Source of the DNA: Elusimicrobiota bacterium | Lineage (GTDB): Bacteria > Elusimicrobiota > Endomicrobiia > Endomicrobiales > Endomicrobiaceae | Assembly (NCBI GenBank): GCA_031274365.1 | Contig: JAISQF010000011.1 | Location: forward strand, 1-64,000 | Reading direction: 5' to 3' | Length of the DNA stretch: 64,000 bases | Shown here: positions 20,055 to 27,870 of the stretch, piece by piece | How the letters are laid out: the number at the start of each line of letters is the position of its first letter | Position numbering within the stretch: the first letter of the stretch is position 1 | Program-made: the position numbers and the translations under genes | Notes under the pieces: model-generated | The model's database searches: none | Seen by the model: the letters and a program-made list of their open reading frames with translations, nothing else | Told to the model about the DNA's origin: nothing

Positions 20055-20941
20055 TTTCTCACCTCTTTTTTAGCGAGTTTTTCATAATAACGAACTATCG
20101 CGCTATGATCATTTGCTCCCATTCCGTCAACTTTTAGGGCTTGTAAAATTTCCATTACGGAAGCCGTAAGCTGTATAGGAACATTTAATTCATGAGCCGT
20201 ATCAAGAGCATTTTGTAAATCTTTAATATGAAGTTCAATGCGAAAACCCGGCTTAAAATTTCCGTCAAGAATCATCGGGACTTTTGCATTCATTACCGTT
20301 GAGCCGGCAAGTCCGCCTTTTATCGCGTTAAAAACAGATTCGGGATTAACGCCGGCTTTTGTGGCAAGGACAAAAGCTTCCGAGACGGCCGCGATATTTA
20401 GGGCAACTATAATTTGATTTGCAAGTTTTGTGACATTGCCGCTTCCTATTTCTCCAACATAAGTAACTGAAGATCCCATTTTTGCAAGTATGGGATTTGC
20501 AATTTCAAAAGCTTCTTTATCGCCGCCGACCATAATTGCAAGAGTGGCGTCTATGGCTTTCGGCTCGCCGCCGGAAACTGGCGCGTCAATCATCAGCGCT
20601 CCCTTTTCTTTTAATGCGGCGTATATTTCTTGCGAAGCGGCAGGAGCTATTGAACTCATATCAGCTAAAACTGTTCCTTTTTTTATGCCTTCTATCACTC
20701 CCTGCCCGCCCAAAACAGCTTCTTTGACATGCGGGGAATTTGGCAGCATTGTAATTATAATATCGCTTTTTTCAGCGACTTCTTTATTTGATTTGGCAAT
20801 CTCCGCGCCCAATGAAACAAAATCGTCTGTTTTTGCAAACTTATCATAAACTATAAGTTTATAACCCGCTTTGATTAAATTTTTAGCCATCGGTCGTCCC
20901 ATAATGCCCAAACCGATAAAACCGATTGAATTGATAGTCAT
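20051..20941 (-). CDS. garR: Tartronate semialdehyde reductase (2-hydroxy-3-oxopropionate reductase)
   Basis: Reduces tartronate semialdehyde to D-glycerate with NAD(P)H. The 296 residues closely match E. coli GarR/GlxR along the whole length: GFIGLGIMG (Rossmann), ITMLPNSPHVKE, the substrate-binding DAPVSGGEPKAID, GSGNVTKLANQ carrying the catalytic Lys, and FKPGFRIELHIKDL. A dedicated promoter lies in the 139-bp gap upstream and the SDR gene is coupled downstream. It links the transketolase/permease block to glycerate metabolism. Confidence 0.9.
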   Translation of the reverse strand: MTINSIGFIGLGIMGRPMAKNLIKAGYKLIVYDKFAKTDDFVSLGAEIAKSNKEVAEKSDIIITMLPNSPHVKEAVLGGQGVIEGIKKGTVLADMSSIAPAASQEIYAALKEKGALMIDAPVSGGEPKAIDATLAIMVGGDKEAFEIANPILAKMGSSVTYVGEIGSGNVTKLANQIIVALNIAAVSEAFVLATKAGVNPESVFNAIKGGLAGSTVMNAKVPMILDGNFKPGFRIELHIKDLQNALDTAHELNVPIQLTASVMEILQALKVDGMGANDHSAIVRYYEKLAKKEVRK

Positions 20942-20959
20942 TCTTTTCTCCTTTTTAAT

Positions 20960-21074
20960 ACGGCTGACAAGTCTGCAAATTTAATCTTATTAATTATCTA
21001 TGAAAATTATACCGCCGTCTTAATTTTGTTTCAAGATTATTTCACAAGATTTTTATGCATATAATGTCAGCCGT
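20960..21074 (-). promoter_or_regulatory. garR promoter flanked by 10-bp inverted repeat
   Basis: On the minus strand TTGAAA (21029-21034), a 17-nt spacer and TATAAT (21006-21011) form a good sigma-70 promoter for garR-SDR. The perfect inverted repeat ACGGCTGACA (20960-20969) and TGTCAGCCGT (21065-21074) brackets it, with one arm in the transcribed leader and the other upstream of -35. The arms may be repressor half-sites that allow looping, or a stem of an upstream transcript; this is inference. Confidence 0.6.
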
Positions 21075-21080
21075 TTATTA

Positions 21081-22016
21081 TTACTTTTTTAATGCTTTTC
21101 GGACAGCTTTAATCACATCAATTGTTGAAATATTGTATTTGGTCAACAATTCTTCATAGCTGTGAGCCGAAGTTCCAAAAGAATCGTTAATTGCCACTTG
21201 CTCAAAAGGCAAATTCGTTTCTCCTATAATTAAGGAAGCAATATCCGAGCCGAGACCTCCGATTTTTTCAGCTTCTTCGGCGGTGATTATCGCTTTTTTA
21301 CCCTTAATATATTTTAATATCTCCTCTTTTTTGAGAGGTTTTAGGGTGCTTACATTGATTACTTGAACGGCTATGCCCTCATTATTAAGTTCTTCCGCGG
21401 CTTCAACGGCTTTTGAAACCATAACCCCCGTGGCAAAAATCACGGCGTCCTCTCCCTCTACAATCGGATACATCTTTCCAATTTGATATTCTGTTTTTTC
21501 GGAAGTAAAAACAGGGAGATCGTTTCTATTTATCCTAATATAAACGGGACCTTTGATTTTGGCTATAACTTCCATCATCTTTTTAACTTCCACAGCGTCA
21601 ACGGGATTTAATACCGTCAAATGAGGAATTGTTTTGATGATATTTGCGTCCTCAACGGATTGATGCGTTTTGCCGTCGCCAAAATCTGAAAGACCGCAGC
21701 TTGAGCCGCAAATTTTCACATTAGCGTTTGGTATCGCTATAGAGCAGCGAATTTGATCATAAGCTCTGCCCGAAGCAAAAACGGCAAATGTTCCGTAAAA
21801 AGGAATTTTGCCCGCAAGAGCTAATCCAGCCGAGACGGAAGCCATATTTTGCTCCGCTATGCCCATTTCAAAATAACGCTCCGGAAAAGCGTCCTTAAAT
21901 AAGCACGACATAGTCGATTTTCCAAGATCCGCTTCTAAAACGACAATATCGGAATTCTGTTTTCCAAGCTCAACAAGAGCCTCTCCATATGCTTTTCTTA
22001 AACTTTGTTTTTCCAT
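21081..22016 (-). CDS. Transketolase-like protein, C-terminal subunit
   Basis: The 311-residue product carries the pyrimidine-binding and C-terminal domains of transketolase (FEMGIAEQNM near residue 50, DAPFPERYFE-like region, AEEAEKIGGLGSD near the end). It starts two bases after the N-terminal subunit stop, so the two form a split transketolase using thiamine diphosphate to move two-carbon units. Split enzymes like this are often dedicated to a single pathway rather than the main pentose pathway. Confidence 0.88.
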   Translation of the reverse strand: MEKQSLRKAYGEALVELGKQNSDIVVLEADLGKSTMSCLFKDAFPERYFEMGIAEQNMASVSAGLALAGKIPFYGTFAVFASGRAYDQIRCSIAIPNANVKICGSSCGLSDFGDGKTHQSVEDANIIKTIPHLTVLNPVDAVEVKKMMEVIAKIKGPVYIRINRNDLPVFTSEKTEYQIGKMYPIVEGEDAVIFATGVMVSKAVEAAEELNNEGIAVQVINVSTLKPLKKEEILKYIKGKKAIITAEEAEKIGGLGSDIASLIIGETNLPFEQVAINDSFGTSAHSYEELLTKYNISTIDVIKAVRKALKK

Positions 22017-22018
22017 AA

Positions 22019-22855
22019 TTATGCTCCCGCCTTTACCGCGTCTAAATCTTTTAACGCGATATTTTTTGTCTCTTCAGTGAGGATTCCGTTATGATATGCC
22101 GCGTTTGCCTCGGCAAAAGAAAAATATTTGCCTTTAACCGTATCCAAAATAATCACGCTCGGTTTTCCTTTAATATATTTTGCCTCTTCTATCGCGTTAG
22201 CAATTTTATCGACATTATGTCCGTCGGCTTTTATAACATTCCAACCAAAACTGTCCCATTTTTTATCGAGATCGGGAATGTAAAAAATATCTTTGGTCGG
22301 ACCCGTCGCCTGAAGTTTATTGAAATCTATAAAAGCGGTTAAATTGTCAATCTTAAAATTGACCGCGGCCATAGCGGCTTCCCAAAGCTGTCCTTCGCTT
22401 TGTTCTCCGTCGCCCATTATTGTATATACGCGCGCTGAACTTTTATCAAGTCTTAAAGCGAGAGCCATTCCGACGGAAATGGAAAGTCCCTGCCCCAAAG
22501 AACCGGTGACGGCTTCTATACCGGGTATCGATAAATCGGGATGTCCCTGTAAAAGTCCGTTGAGCGTTTTAACTTTTTTCAACTCCTCTCTCGGAAAACA
22601 ACCCGCCTCGCAAAGAGCGGCGTATTGTATGAGAGCGGCATGACCTTTTGAGAGAACGAGTCTGTCGCGGTTCGGATCTTTGAGTTTATCTTTGTTAAAA
22701 TTCATTTTGTCAAAATACAAAACGGCAATAGTTTCGGCTAATGAACTTGACCCGCCCAGATGACCGGCATTTCCCACGCCTATCATTTCAACAATATCAT
22801 AACGCAGTTGAAGAGCTATTTCATTTAATTTTTTTGTTTTTTCATCTGCTGACAT
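22019..22855 (-). CDS. Transketolase-like protein, N-terminal subunit
   Basis: The 278-residue thiamine-diphosphate-binding half: GHLGGSSS (residues about 29-36), LSKGHAA, GSLGQGLS and GDGEQSEGQLWEAA followed by N at the metal site (FIDFNKLQ). RBS AAGGAG lies 7 bases before the ATG. The next gene supplies the other half. It lies between a GntP-type permease and garR, suggesting cleavage or transfer of a C2 unit from an imported sugar acid. Confidence 0.9.
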   Translation of the reverse strand: MSADEKTKKLNEIALQLRYDIVEMIGVGNAGHLGGSSSLAETIAVLYFDKMNFNKDKLKDPNRDRLVLSKGHAALIQYAALCEAGCFPREELKKVKTLNGLLQGHPDLSIPGIEAVTGSLGQGLSISVGMALALRLDKSSARVYTIMGDGEQSEGQLWEAAMAAVNFKIDNLTAFIDFNKLQATGPTKDIFYIPDLDKKWDSFGWNVIKADGHNVDKIANAIEEAKYIKGKPSVIILDTVKGKYFSFAEANAAYHNGILTEETKNIALKDLDAVKAGA

Positions 22856-22874
22856 ATTTCTCTCCTTGCGTTTA

Positions 22875-24284
22875 TTAAATTATTCCCAACTTTATGAAAA
22901 CAAAAATAGCTATTAAACTTATAACTCCGGCGACTGCTTGAATGAGAGTTAAATATTTTAATCCTTGTTTTACATTGAGGTTATAAAGCTGAGTTCCGAC
23001 CCAGAAACCACTGTCTGAAACGTGCGTTCCAACCAAAGTTCCAGAACCTATTATAAGAGCAAGCTGTAATGGATTAAACCCTAAAGCGCCAGACATCGGG
23101 AGAACTATTGCCGCCGCAGTCATTCCAGCCGTGGTGCGCGAACCGACCGCTATCATCATCACAGCCGCTATAACCCAAGGAACTAAAATTGTGGGGAATT
23201 GATATTGAGCCACTAAATCGCCAAGCAAAGCAATGTCCGGATATGCTCTGATAATTGCGCTAAAACCTCCGCCCATAGCCGTAATCAATAAAGGAAGCAA
23301 AGCTATAGTCAAAGCGCGATTCGTCCATTTATTTAAGACAATGTCTGATATATTTTTATTATCTTCGCCCGTATTGATTTTATAATGTTTGATAACATTA
23401 TCTTTCATTGAGAAAGCCATAACTATCGCTATAAGAGCGCCGATAAACATGGCGATATTTCTTTCTCCGACCGCCGCAAGAAAAACCCTAATGGGATTTC
23501 CGTCGGGAAGCCACAAAGCCGCAAAAGAAGCGCCCGCGATAAAAATTACGGGAAGCAAAATCGGCAGAACTGAAACGCCCACTGAAGGAAGCCCGGGCTC
23601 TATCATCAAAAGCTCTTTGTAATCGTCGCTTTTTGCAGGCTCTATCCCGGCTGAATAATCGGCGCGCGGCTCAATCCATTCTTTAGCAACCCATTTGCGC
23701 ATAACAGCATAAGTGCCCAGATAAGCTATGATAGAGACAACTATGCTCCAAAAAATCATCAATCCAACGTCCGCGCCCAATAAAATTGTAACGGCTAAAA
23801 TCCCGGGCGTCGGAGGGATTAAAGAATGCGTCAAAGAAGCCGCAAAAGTCGTCCAAGTCGCCATTGTTGACATTGATGTTTTTTTACGTTTTGCAATAAT
23901 TGCCGCAATAGGAGCCATAAGAACTTGAGTGACGTCTCCAAAAATTGGAATTGACATTACAAAAGCTGTAAAACCTGTAGCCAATTCCAAAACTTTTCCT
24001 TTGAAAAGTCTGATAAAGAAATTGACTATGGATTTTACCGCTCCGGAATCTTGAATGCTGACGGCTATTATAGAGCCGAAAATAATAGTAGCCCCTATGC
24101 TTCCAAGCGTGCTCCCGAAACCGCCCGTGAAAACTTGAGCAGTTTTTACAAAACCGTAACCATAAGCGATACCTGCCAGAACTCCCACAGTGAAAATTGC
24201 TAATACAGGATGAACTTTGAACTTGACAATCAATAGAATTAAAATAATGATTGCCGCGATTAAAACTACTCCGAAATGAGCCAT
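22875..24284 (-). CDS. GntP-family gluconate/sugar-acid permease
   Basis: An inner-membrane H+ symporter of about 469 residues with 12-14 hydrophobic segments and family features such as GFGSTLGSIGATIIFGSIIA, PIFGDVTQVLMAP, SLIPPTPGILA and GSRTTAGMTAAAIVLP. I use the ATG at 24284 because AAGGAG lies 8 bases upstream; a GTG nine bases earlier overlaps that ribosome binding site. Gluconate, related aldonates, D-serine or glycerate are known substrates of the family. The neighbouring LarA-type gene favours a 2-hydroxy acid. Confidence 0.87.
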   Translation of the reverse strand: MAHFGVVLIAAIIILILLIVKFKVHPVLAIFTVGVLAGIAYGYGFVKTAQVFTGGFGSTLGSIGATIIFGSIIAVSIQDSGAVKSIVNFFIRLFKGKVLELATGFTAFVMSIPIFGDVTQVLMAPIAAIIAKRKKTSMSTMATWTTFAASLTHSLIPPTPGILAVTILLGADVGLMIFWSIVVSIIAYLGTYAVMRKWVAKEWIEPRADYSAGIEPAKSDDYKELLMIEPGLPSVGVSVLPILLPVIFIAGASFAALWLPDGNPIRVFLAAVGERNIAMFIGALIAIVMAFSMKDNVIKHYKINTGEDNKNISDIVLNKWTNRALTIALLPLLITAMGGGFSAIIRAYPDIALLGDLVAQYQFPTILVPWVIAAVMMIAVGSRTTAGMTAAAIVLPMSGALGFNPLQLALIIGSGTLVGTHVSDSGFWVGTQLYNLNVKQGLKYLTLIQAVAGVISLIAIFVFIKLGII

Positions 24285-24358
24285 AAAAAACACTCCTTAC
24301 CCGTATGGGATTTTTTGTTGTTCACGCCTGCGATGGCATGAAAATATCTACAAACTTT

Positions 24359-25609
24359 CTAATTTTCTTTCAATGTCCATAAACCCAGAGCGGGATTACT
24401 TATATAATATATCTCCTCGCCGTTTATGGTGTTGTATCCGTCTTTAAGTTTTTTGGGATCGTAAATTTTTGCCGCTTCGTCATAAGGCATATAATTAAAA
24501 TTTACGTCTCTAATTTCTTTTTCGGTCAAAAGTTTTGTGCAATAAGTTATCTTAAAATTTCCGTCGCTTGAGCCGTGAATCAAATGTGCGGCCACGGAAA
24601 GATTTTTTTTGACTTCGTCGTATTTTTTGACTAAATCTAAAACATTTTCCCGTCCGATATATCCGTATTTTCGTATGAGAGCGTCGTTTTGATCGTCTTC
24701 TCCAAATTTTCTTATACCCGGAGCCAAAATAATAAGTTCTCCTCCCGGAGCCATTGCTTTTCTTGAACGATAAATGGATTTATTTCCAACCCATGTTGTT
24801 TTGAATTCCAACGGGTCGAGATAGACGACGGCTTTTTTTATCGGTTTGTCCACATATATTATGTTGTTTTTTTGAGAGAGGCGGACGGCGGCTTCAAAAT
24901 TTGCTCGTTCGCGTCCGATATAAAGTCCTTGAATGAGAGCATTATTTTTTTCAACGGTAATGACGGTGAGGATATATAGTATAGGCAGGTTTTTAAGAAA
25001 TTTTTCCTCGGCATAATCAAAGACTTTTCGGACGGGAGAAAAATCTTTTCCCAAAAGTCTTTCGGCGCCGTAAAAAGCTCCCAGCATATGAGAGGAATTT
25101 ATCATACTGTATCCGCCGCATCCTACGAAAATATTTTTTGAATAATTAGCCATACCGACGACTTCGTGAGGAACAACTTGTCCTATTGAAAGGATAATAT
25201 CGTATGCAGAATCGGTCAATCTTTTATTGACCTCAACGTCTATTTTATTATCGACAAGTCCTTCGGAAACCTCTTTGACAAAATCGGACGGAACTTCGCC
25301 AATTTTGACAACATCGTTTCGCCAATTATGATTTATAATTTTTTCAAAAGGGACAGCGCCTTCAAAAAAATCTTGACATTCTTGAGACGTCATATATTCG
25401 TGAGTCCCCAATGCGGGCATAATGTCAACTTGAACTTTATCTTTTAAGAGATTGTAATACATTGCGGTGAGTTTTCCTGCTCCAGAATACATTCTGGTAT
25501 AATCCGGCGGTAAAATTAAAACTTTCTTTAGATTTTTTCCTTCAATTGATTTTTTAAGCGCTTCAAACAACTGCTCGTCAGGAATGCCCAATTCATTTTC
25601 TATAATCAT
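24359..25609 (-). CDS. LarA-type nickel-pincer 2-hydroxyacid racemase/epimerase
   Basis: The 416-residue protein aligns with lactate racemase LarA at the key positions: PDYTR (D36, R39), GTH (H70), PHEVVG (H148), K158 exactly ten residues later, and H174 at +26. The last three have the spacing of LarA H174, K184 (the lysine that bonds the nickel-pincer cofactor) and H200, so a functional cofactor site is likely. LarA homologues include lactate and malate racemases and a gluconate 2-epimerase; with GntP next door an aldonate epimerase is my preferred reading. Cofactor genes larB/C/E are not in this window. RBS AAAGGAG precedes the ATG. Confidence 0.8.
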   Translation of the reverse strand: MIIENELGIPDEQLFEALKKSIEGKNLKKVLILPPDYTRMYSGAGKLTAMYYNLLKDKVQVDIMPALGTHEYMTSQECQDFFEGAVPFEKIINHNWRNDVVKIGEVPSDFVKEVSEGLVDNKIDVEVNKRLTDSAYDIILSIGQVVPHEVVGMANYSKNIFVGCGGYSMINSSHMLGAFYGAERLLGKDFSPVRKVFDYAEEKFLKNLPILYILTVITVEKNNALIQGLYIGRERANFEAAVRLSQKNNIIYVDKPIKKAVVYLDPLEFKTTWVGNKSIYRSRKAMAPGGELIILAPGIRKFGEDDQNDALIRKYGYIGRENVLDLVKKYDEVKKNLSVAAHLIHGSSDGNFKITYCTKLLTEKEIRDVNFNYMPYDEAAKIYDPKKLKDGYNTINGEEIYYISNPALGLWTLKEN

Positions 25610-25779
25610 TTGTCATCTCCTTTGGCTTGCAGTGTTTAGCATATTTTTTCGCATTGCCAAATATCTTTTTTATTAAACAAAATAAAAATTTTTGCAATAG
25701 TGAGCCGCAACAATAAATAATATATTGTATAGAAATTGAATTTGAATTTGAGTTTTTTGATAGATTTAATATAGAAAAT

Positions 25780-25794
25780 GGGGGGGGGGGGGGG
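25780..25794 (+). repeat. G15 homopolymer in divergent promoter region
   Basis: Fifteen consecutive G in otherwise AT-rich DNA, in the context AAAAT-G15-TATAT. The same flanks surround the G14 tract inside the flavoprotein gene at 50199-50212 (minus strand). The distance to the larA-type start is about 170 bp. Confidence 0.8.
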
Positions 25795-26101
25795 TATATT
25801 TTAATATATTACTACACATAAAACCGTTGAAGTTAAATAAAGTAAGAGCTTCCACAGAAAAGTTTGAAAACTTGGTAAAAATTGAAAAGCGTGAATTGTT
25901 AGGCATAAAGCAAAACCTTTCGTCTTTTAATTTTAACAGCAAAAATCTATGTATTAAATTTTTATAAAATTGTCAAGCATATTAAAATAAATCCGCAATT
26001 TAATAACATTGACATATTGCTATTAAATTTTTTTTTTGTCATAATTATTTTGCTCGTATTTGATTTATATTAAACACAATGGCGTGTGCAATAGAGGAAA
26101 T

Positions 26102-26170
26102 ATGAATAAGTTTATCAATATTAGATATTGTTGTAAATTTATAAATGATAAAGAACGACGCAGAAAATAG
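26102..26170 (+). CDS. Candidate 22-residue leader peptide
   Basis: ATG preceded by GAGGAAAT, encoding MNKFINIRYCCKFINDKERRRK and ending in TAG. The stop codon coincides with the beginning of the downstream terminator stem, so a ribosome reaching it would cover the 5' arm. The end is rich in Arg/Lys. This arrangement is like a transcription-attenuation leader, but it is inferred from one sequence only. Confidence 0.4.
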   Translation: MNKFINIRYCCKFINDKERRRK

Positions 26171-26204
26171 GCTTTCTTATGTTTAATATAAGGAAGCTTT
26201 TTTT
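26169..26204 (+). terminator. Attenuator-like hairpin before yiaL
   Basis: AGGCTTTCTTAT (26169-26180) pairs at all twelve positions (with G-U) with ATAAGGAAGCTT (26188-26199). The T run 26198-26204 follows. It lies only six bases before AGGAGG of yiaL, inside the presumed leader of the 13-gene operon, so it probably controls read-through. Confidence 0.65.
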
Positions 26205-26220
26205 ATTTTAGGAGGATATT

Positions 26221-26682
26221 ATGATTACAGGAAGTTTGAAAAATGTGGATTTTTACAGCGGTTTATTTCCGAAAGCAAAGAAAGGTTTTGATTTTCTCAA
26301 AGAAGTGTCGGCGTCAACTGATAATAAAGTTTATGAACTTACAGACGGTATAAAAGCTCAAGTTTTTACGTTCAAAGCCAATCCTCCATCCCAGCGCAAT
26401 TTGGAAACTCACGATGAATATATCGACATACAATTTATAGTGAATGGATATGATATTATAGGTATGAAACCTGCGGACGAATGCAATGAAGTTCTTACAC
26501 CTTATAATAAGGAAAGAGATATAACTTTTTTTAAGGGCGCGCCGAATTATTCAATCAAAGTAAGAGAGGGAGAATTTGCAATAATTTTCCCCGACGAGGC
26601 GCATGCGCCGGCTTCGGGGGATTCTGACAGAGAATCTAAAAAAGTTGTTGTTAAAGTAAGAAAAGATTTGATGGGATTATAA
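26221..26682 (+). CDS. yiaL: YhcH/YjgK/YiaL-family beta-galactosidase-subunit-like protein
   Basis: The 153-residue cupin-like protein has the family motifs ETHDEYIDIQFIVNG (about residues 60-74) and FAIIFPDEAHAP (about 120-131), with conserved His/Asp/Glu. In E. coli yiaL sits beside yiaK and the yiaMNO TRAP genes, the same neighbours as here. The biochemical role is unsettled (anomer or isomer handling of sugar acids has been suggested for the family). AGGAGG lies 5 bases before the ATG. Confidence 0.85.
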   Translation: MITGSLKNVDFYSGLFPKAKKGFDFLKEVSASTDNKVYELTDGIKAQVFTFKANPPSQRNLETHDEYIDIQFIVNGYDIIGMKPADECNEVLTPYNKERDITFFKGAPNYSIKVREGEFAIIFPDEAHAPASGDSDRESKKVVVKVRKDLMGL

Positions 26683-26788
26683 TGCGCGGCAATTTGCGCT
26701 GTTAGTCGAGCTTGAAATGACAAATGAAATGTGCGGCGGGCTTTGAAACAAATCCGTAATTGTCAAATAGAGAATAGGAGATTAATAT

Positions 26789-27793
26789 ATGAGAATACCT
26801 TTTGAAGAAATGAAAGCGGAGTTTGAGAGAGTTTTCATTAAATACGGTTTGAGCAAAGAGAAAGCCGAGATATGCGCCCGCGTGCATGCTCAAACAAGCA
26901 GAGACGGAGTATATTCGCATGGAGCAAACCGCATAGCAAGATTTATAAGCTATGTAAAAAAAGGATGGGTTGACGTCAATGCCGAGCCAACGAAAGAAAA
27001 AGAATTTGGCGCCATTGCAGTCTATAACGGTAATTTAGGTCCAGGAATTACAAACGCTTTGTTTTGCACTGACCGCGCTATAGAGATAGCAAAAAAATAT
27101 GGCATAGGACTTGTTGGATTAAAAAACACAACTCACTGGATGCGCGGCGGAACTTATGGTTTATATGCGGCGCAAAAAGGTTTTGTCTCAATTTCTTGGA
27201 CAAATACGGAATCCAGTATGCCCCCTTGGGGAGGCGCCGAGCCCAGATTAGGAAATAATCCTTTTGTGATGGCCGCGCCGGCTGAACCTGAACCCGCTTT
27301 GCTTGATATGGCTATGTCTTTATATTCGTATGGGAAATTGCAAGTCACTCGTCTTGCGGGAAAAAAACTTCCTTTCCCCGGAGGATTTGATAAAAATGGA
27401 ATATTGACAAATGATCCGGGCGCTATTGAAGAAAGTATGCGCATTTTGCCGATGGGATATTGGAAAGGTTCGTCGTTTGCTTTTATGCTTGATATTTTAG
27501 GAGCTATACTTTCCGACGGAATCGGGGCCGCTGATATTGATAAAATAGGAAAGGGAAGCTGCGGGGGTTGCTCTCAAATTTTTATAATTATTGATCCTGA
27601 AAAAATATCGGTTAAAGATCATATAAATGAAGTGATAAAAAAAGCGAGAGAATATATCAAGACGTCTTCTCTTGCGCAGGGAGATAAAGAAATTCACTCG
27701 CCGGGAGAGGGGATTACAGCAGCGAGAAAAGAAAATGACGAGAAAGGAATTTTAATCGACGACGGCGTCTGGGCGGAGATAAAAGCTTTGTAA
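26789..27793 (+). CDS. yiaK: 2,3-diketo-L-gulonate reductase-like (malate/L-lactate dehydrogenase type 2 family)
   Basis: 334 residues, close to E. coli YiaK (332). Shared blocks include DGVYSHGANRIARFI with the catalytic His (about residue 44), GIGLVGLKNTTHWMRGG, MPPWGG, DMAMSMxSYG-like DMAMSLYSYGKL, RILPMGYWKGSS and a C-terminal DDGVWAEIKAL. The family uses NAD(P)H with a non-Rossmann fold. It should reduce an alpha-keto sugar acid such as 2,3-diketo-L-gulonate to 3-keto-L-gulonate. Its stop codon lies inside an 18-nt tandem repeat. Confidence 0.87.
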   Translation: MRIPFEEMKAEFERVFIKYGLSKEKAEICARVHAQTSRDGVYSHGANRIARFISYVKKGWVDVNAEPTKEKEFGAIAVYNGNLGPGITNALFCTDRAIEIAKKYGIGLVGLKNTTHWMRGGTYGLYAAQKGFVSISWTNTESSMPPWGGAEPRLGNNPFVMAAPAEPEPALLDMAMSLYSYGKLQVTRLAGKKLPFPGGFDKNGILTNDPGAIEESMRILPMGYWKGSSFAFMLDILGAILSDGIGAADIDKIGKGSCGGCSQIFIIIDPEKISVKDHINEVIKKAREYIKTSSLAQGDKEIHSPGEGITAARKENDEKGILIDDGVWAEIKAL

Positions 27794-27852
27794 AAGATAA
27801 AAGCTTTGTAAAAGATAAAATCTTTATAAAAGATAAAAGCTTTATAAAATAT
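27781..27852 (+). repeat. Four tandem 18-nt repeats at the end of yiaK
   Basis: Units at 27781-27798, 27799-27816, 27817-27834 and 27835-27852, each a variant of AAAAGCTTTGTAAAAGAT. The first two are identical; the third and fourth carry one to three changes. The first unit contains the last codons and stop of yiaK, so duplication extended the spacer to the next gene. Copy number may vary between strains. Confidence 0.85.
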
Positions 27853-27870
27853 GTTTTTAGGAGATGAGAG

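Larger units (their letters stand above)
25610..26220. promoter_or_regulatory. Divergent control region between the two catabolic operons
   Basis: This 611-bp AT-rich gap separates the larA-type gene (minus) from yiaL (plus). It holds a G15 tract (25780-25794), a possible leader peptide (26102-26170), and an intrinsic-terminator-like hairpin (26169-26204) directly before the yiaL ribosome binding site. I found no consensus promoter with good spacing on either strand; TTGACA at 26009-26014 has no matching -10 box at 16-18 bases. Confidence 0.6.
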
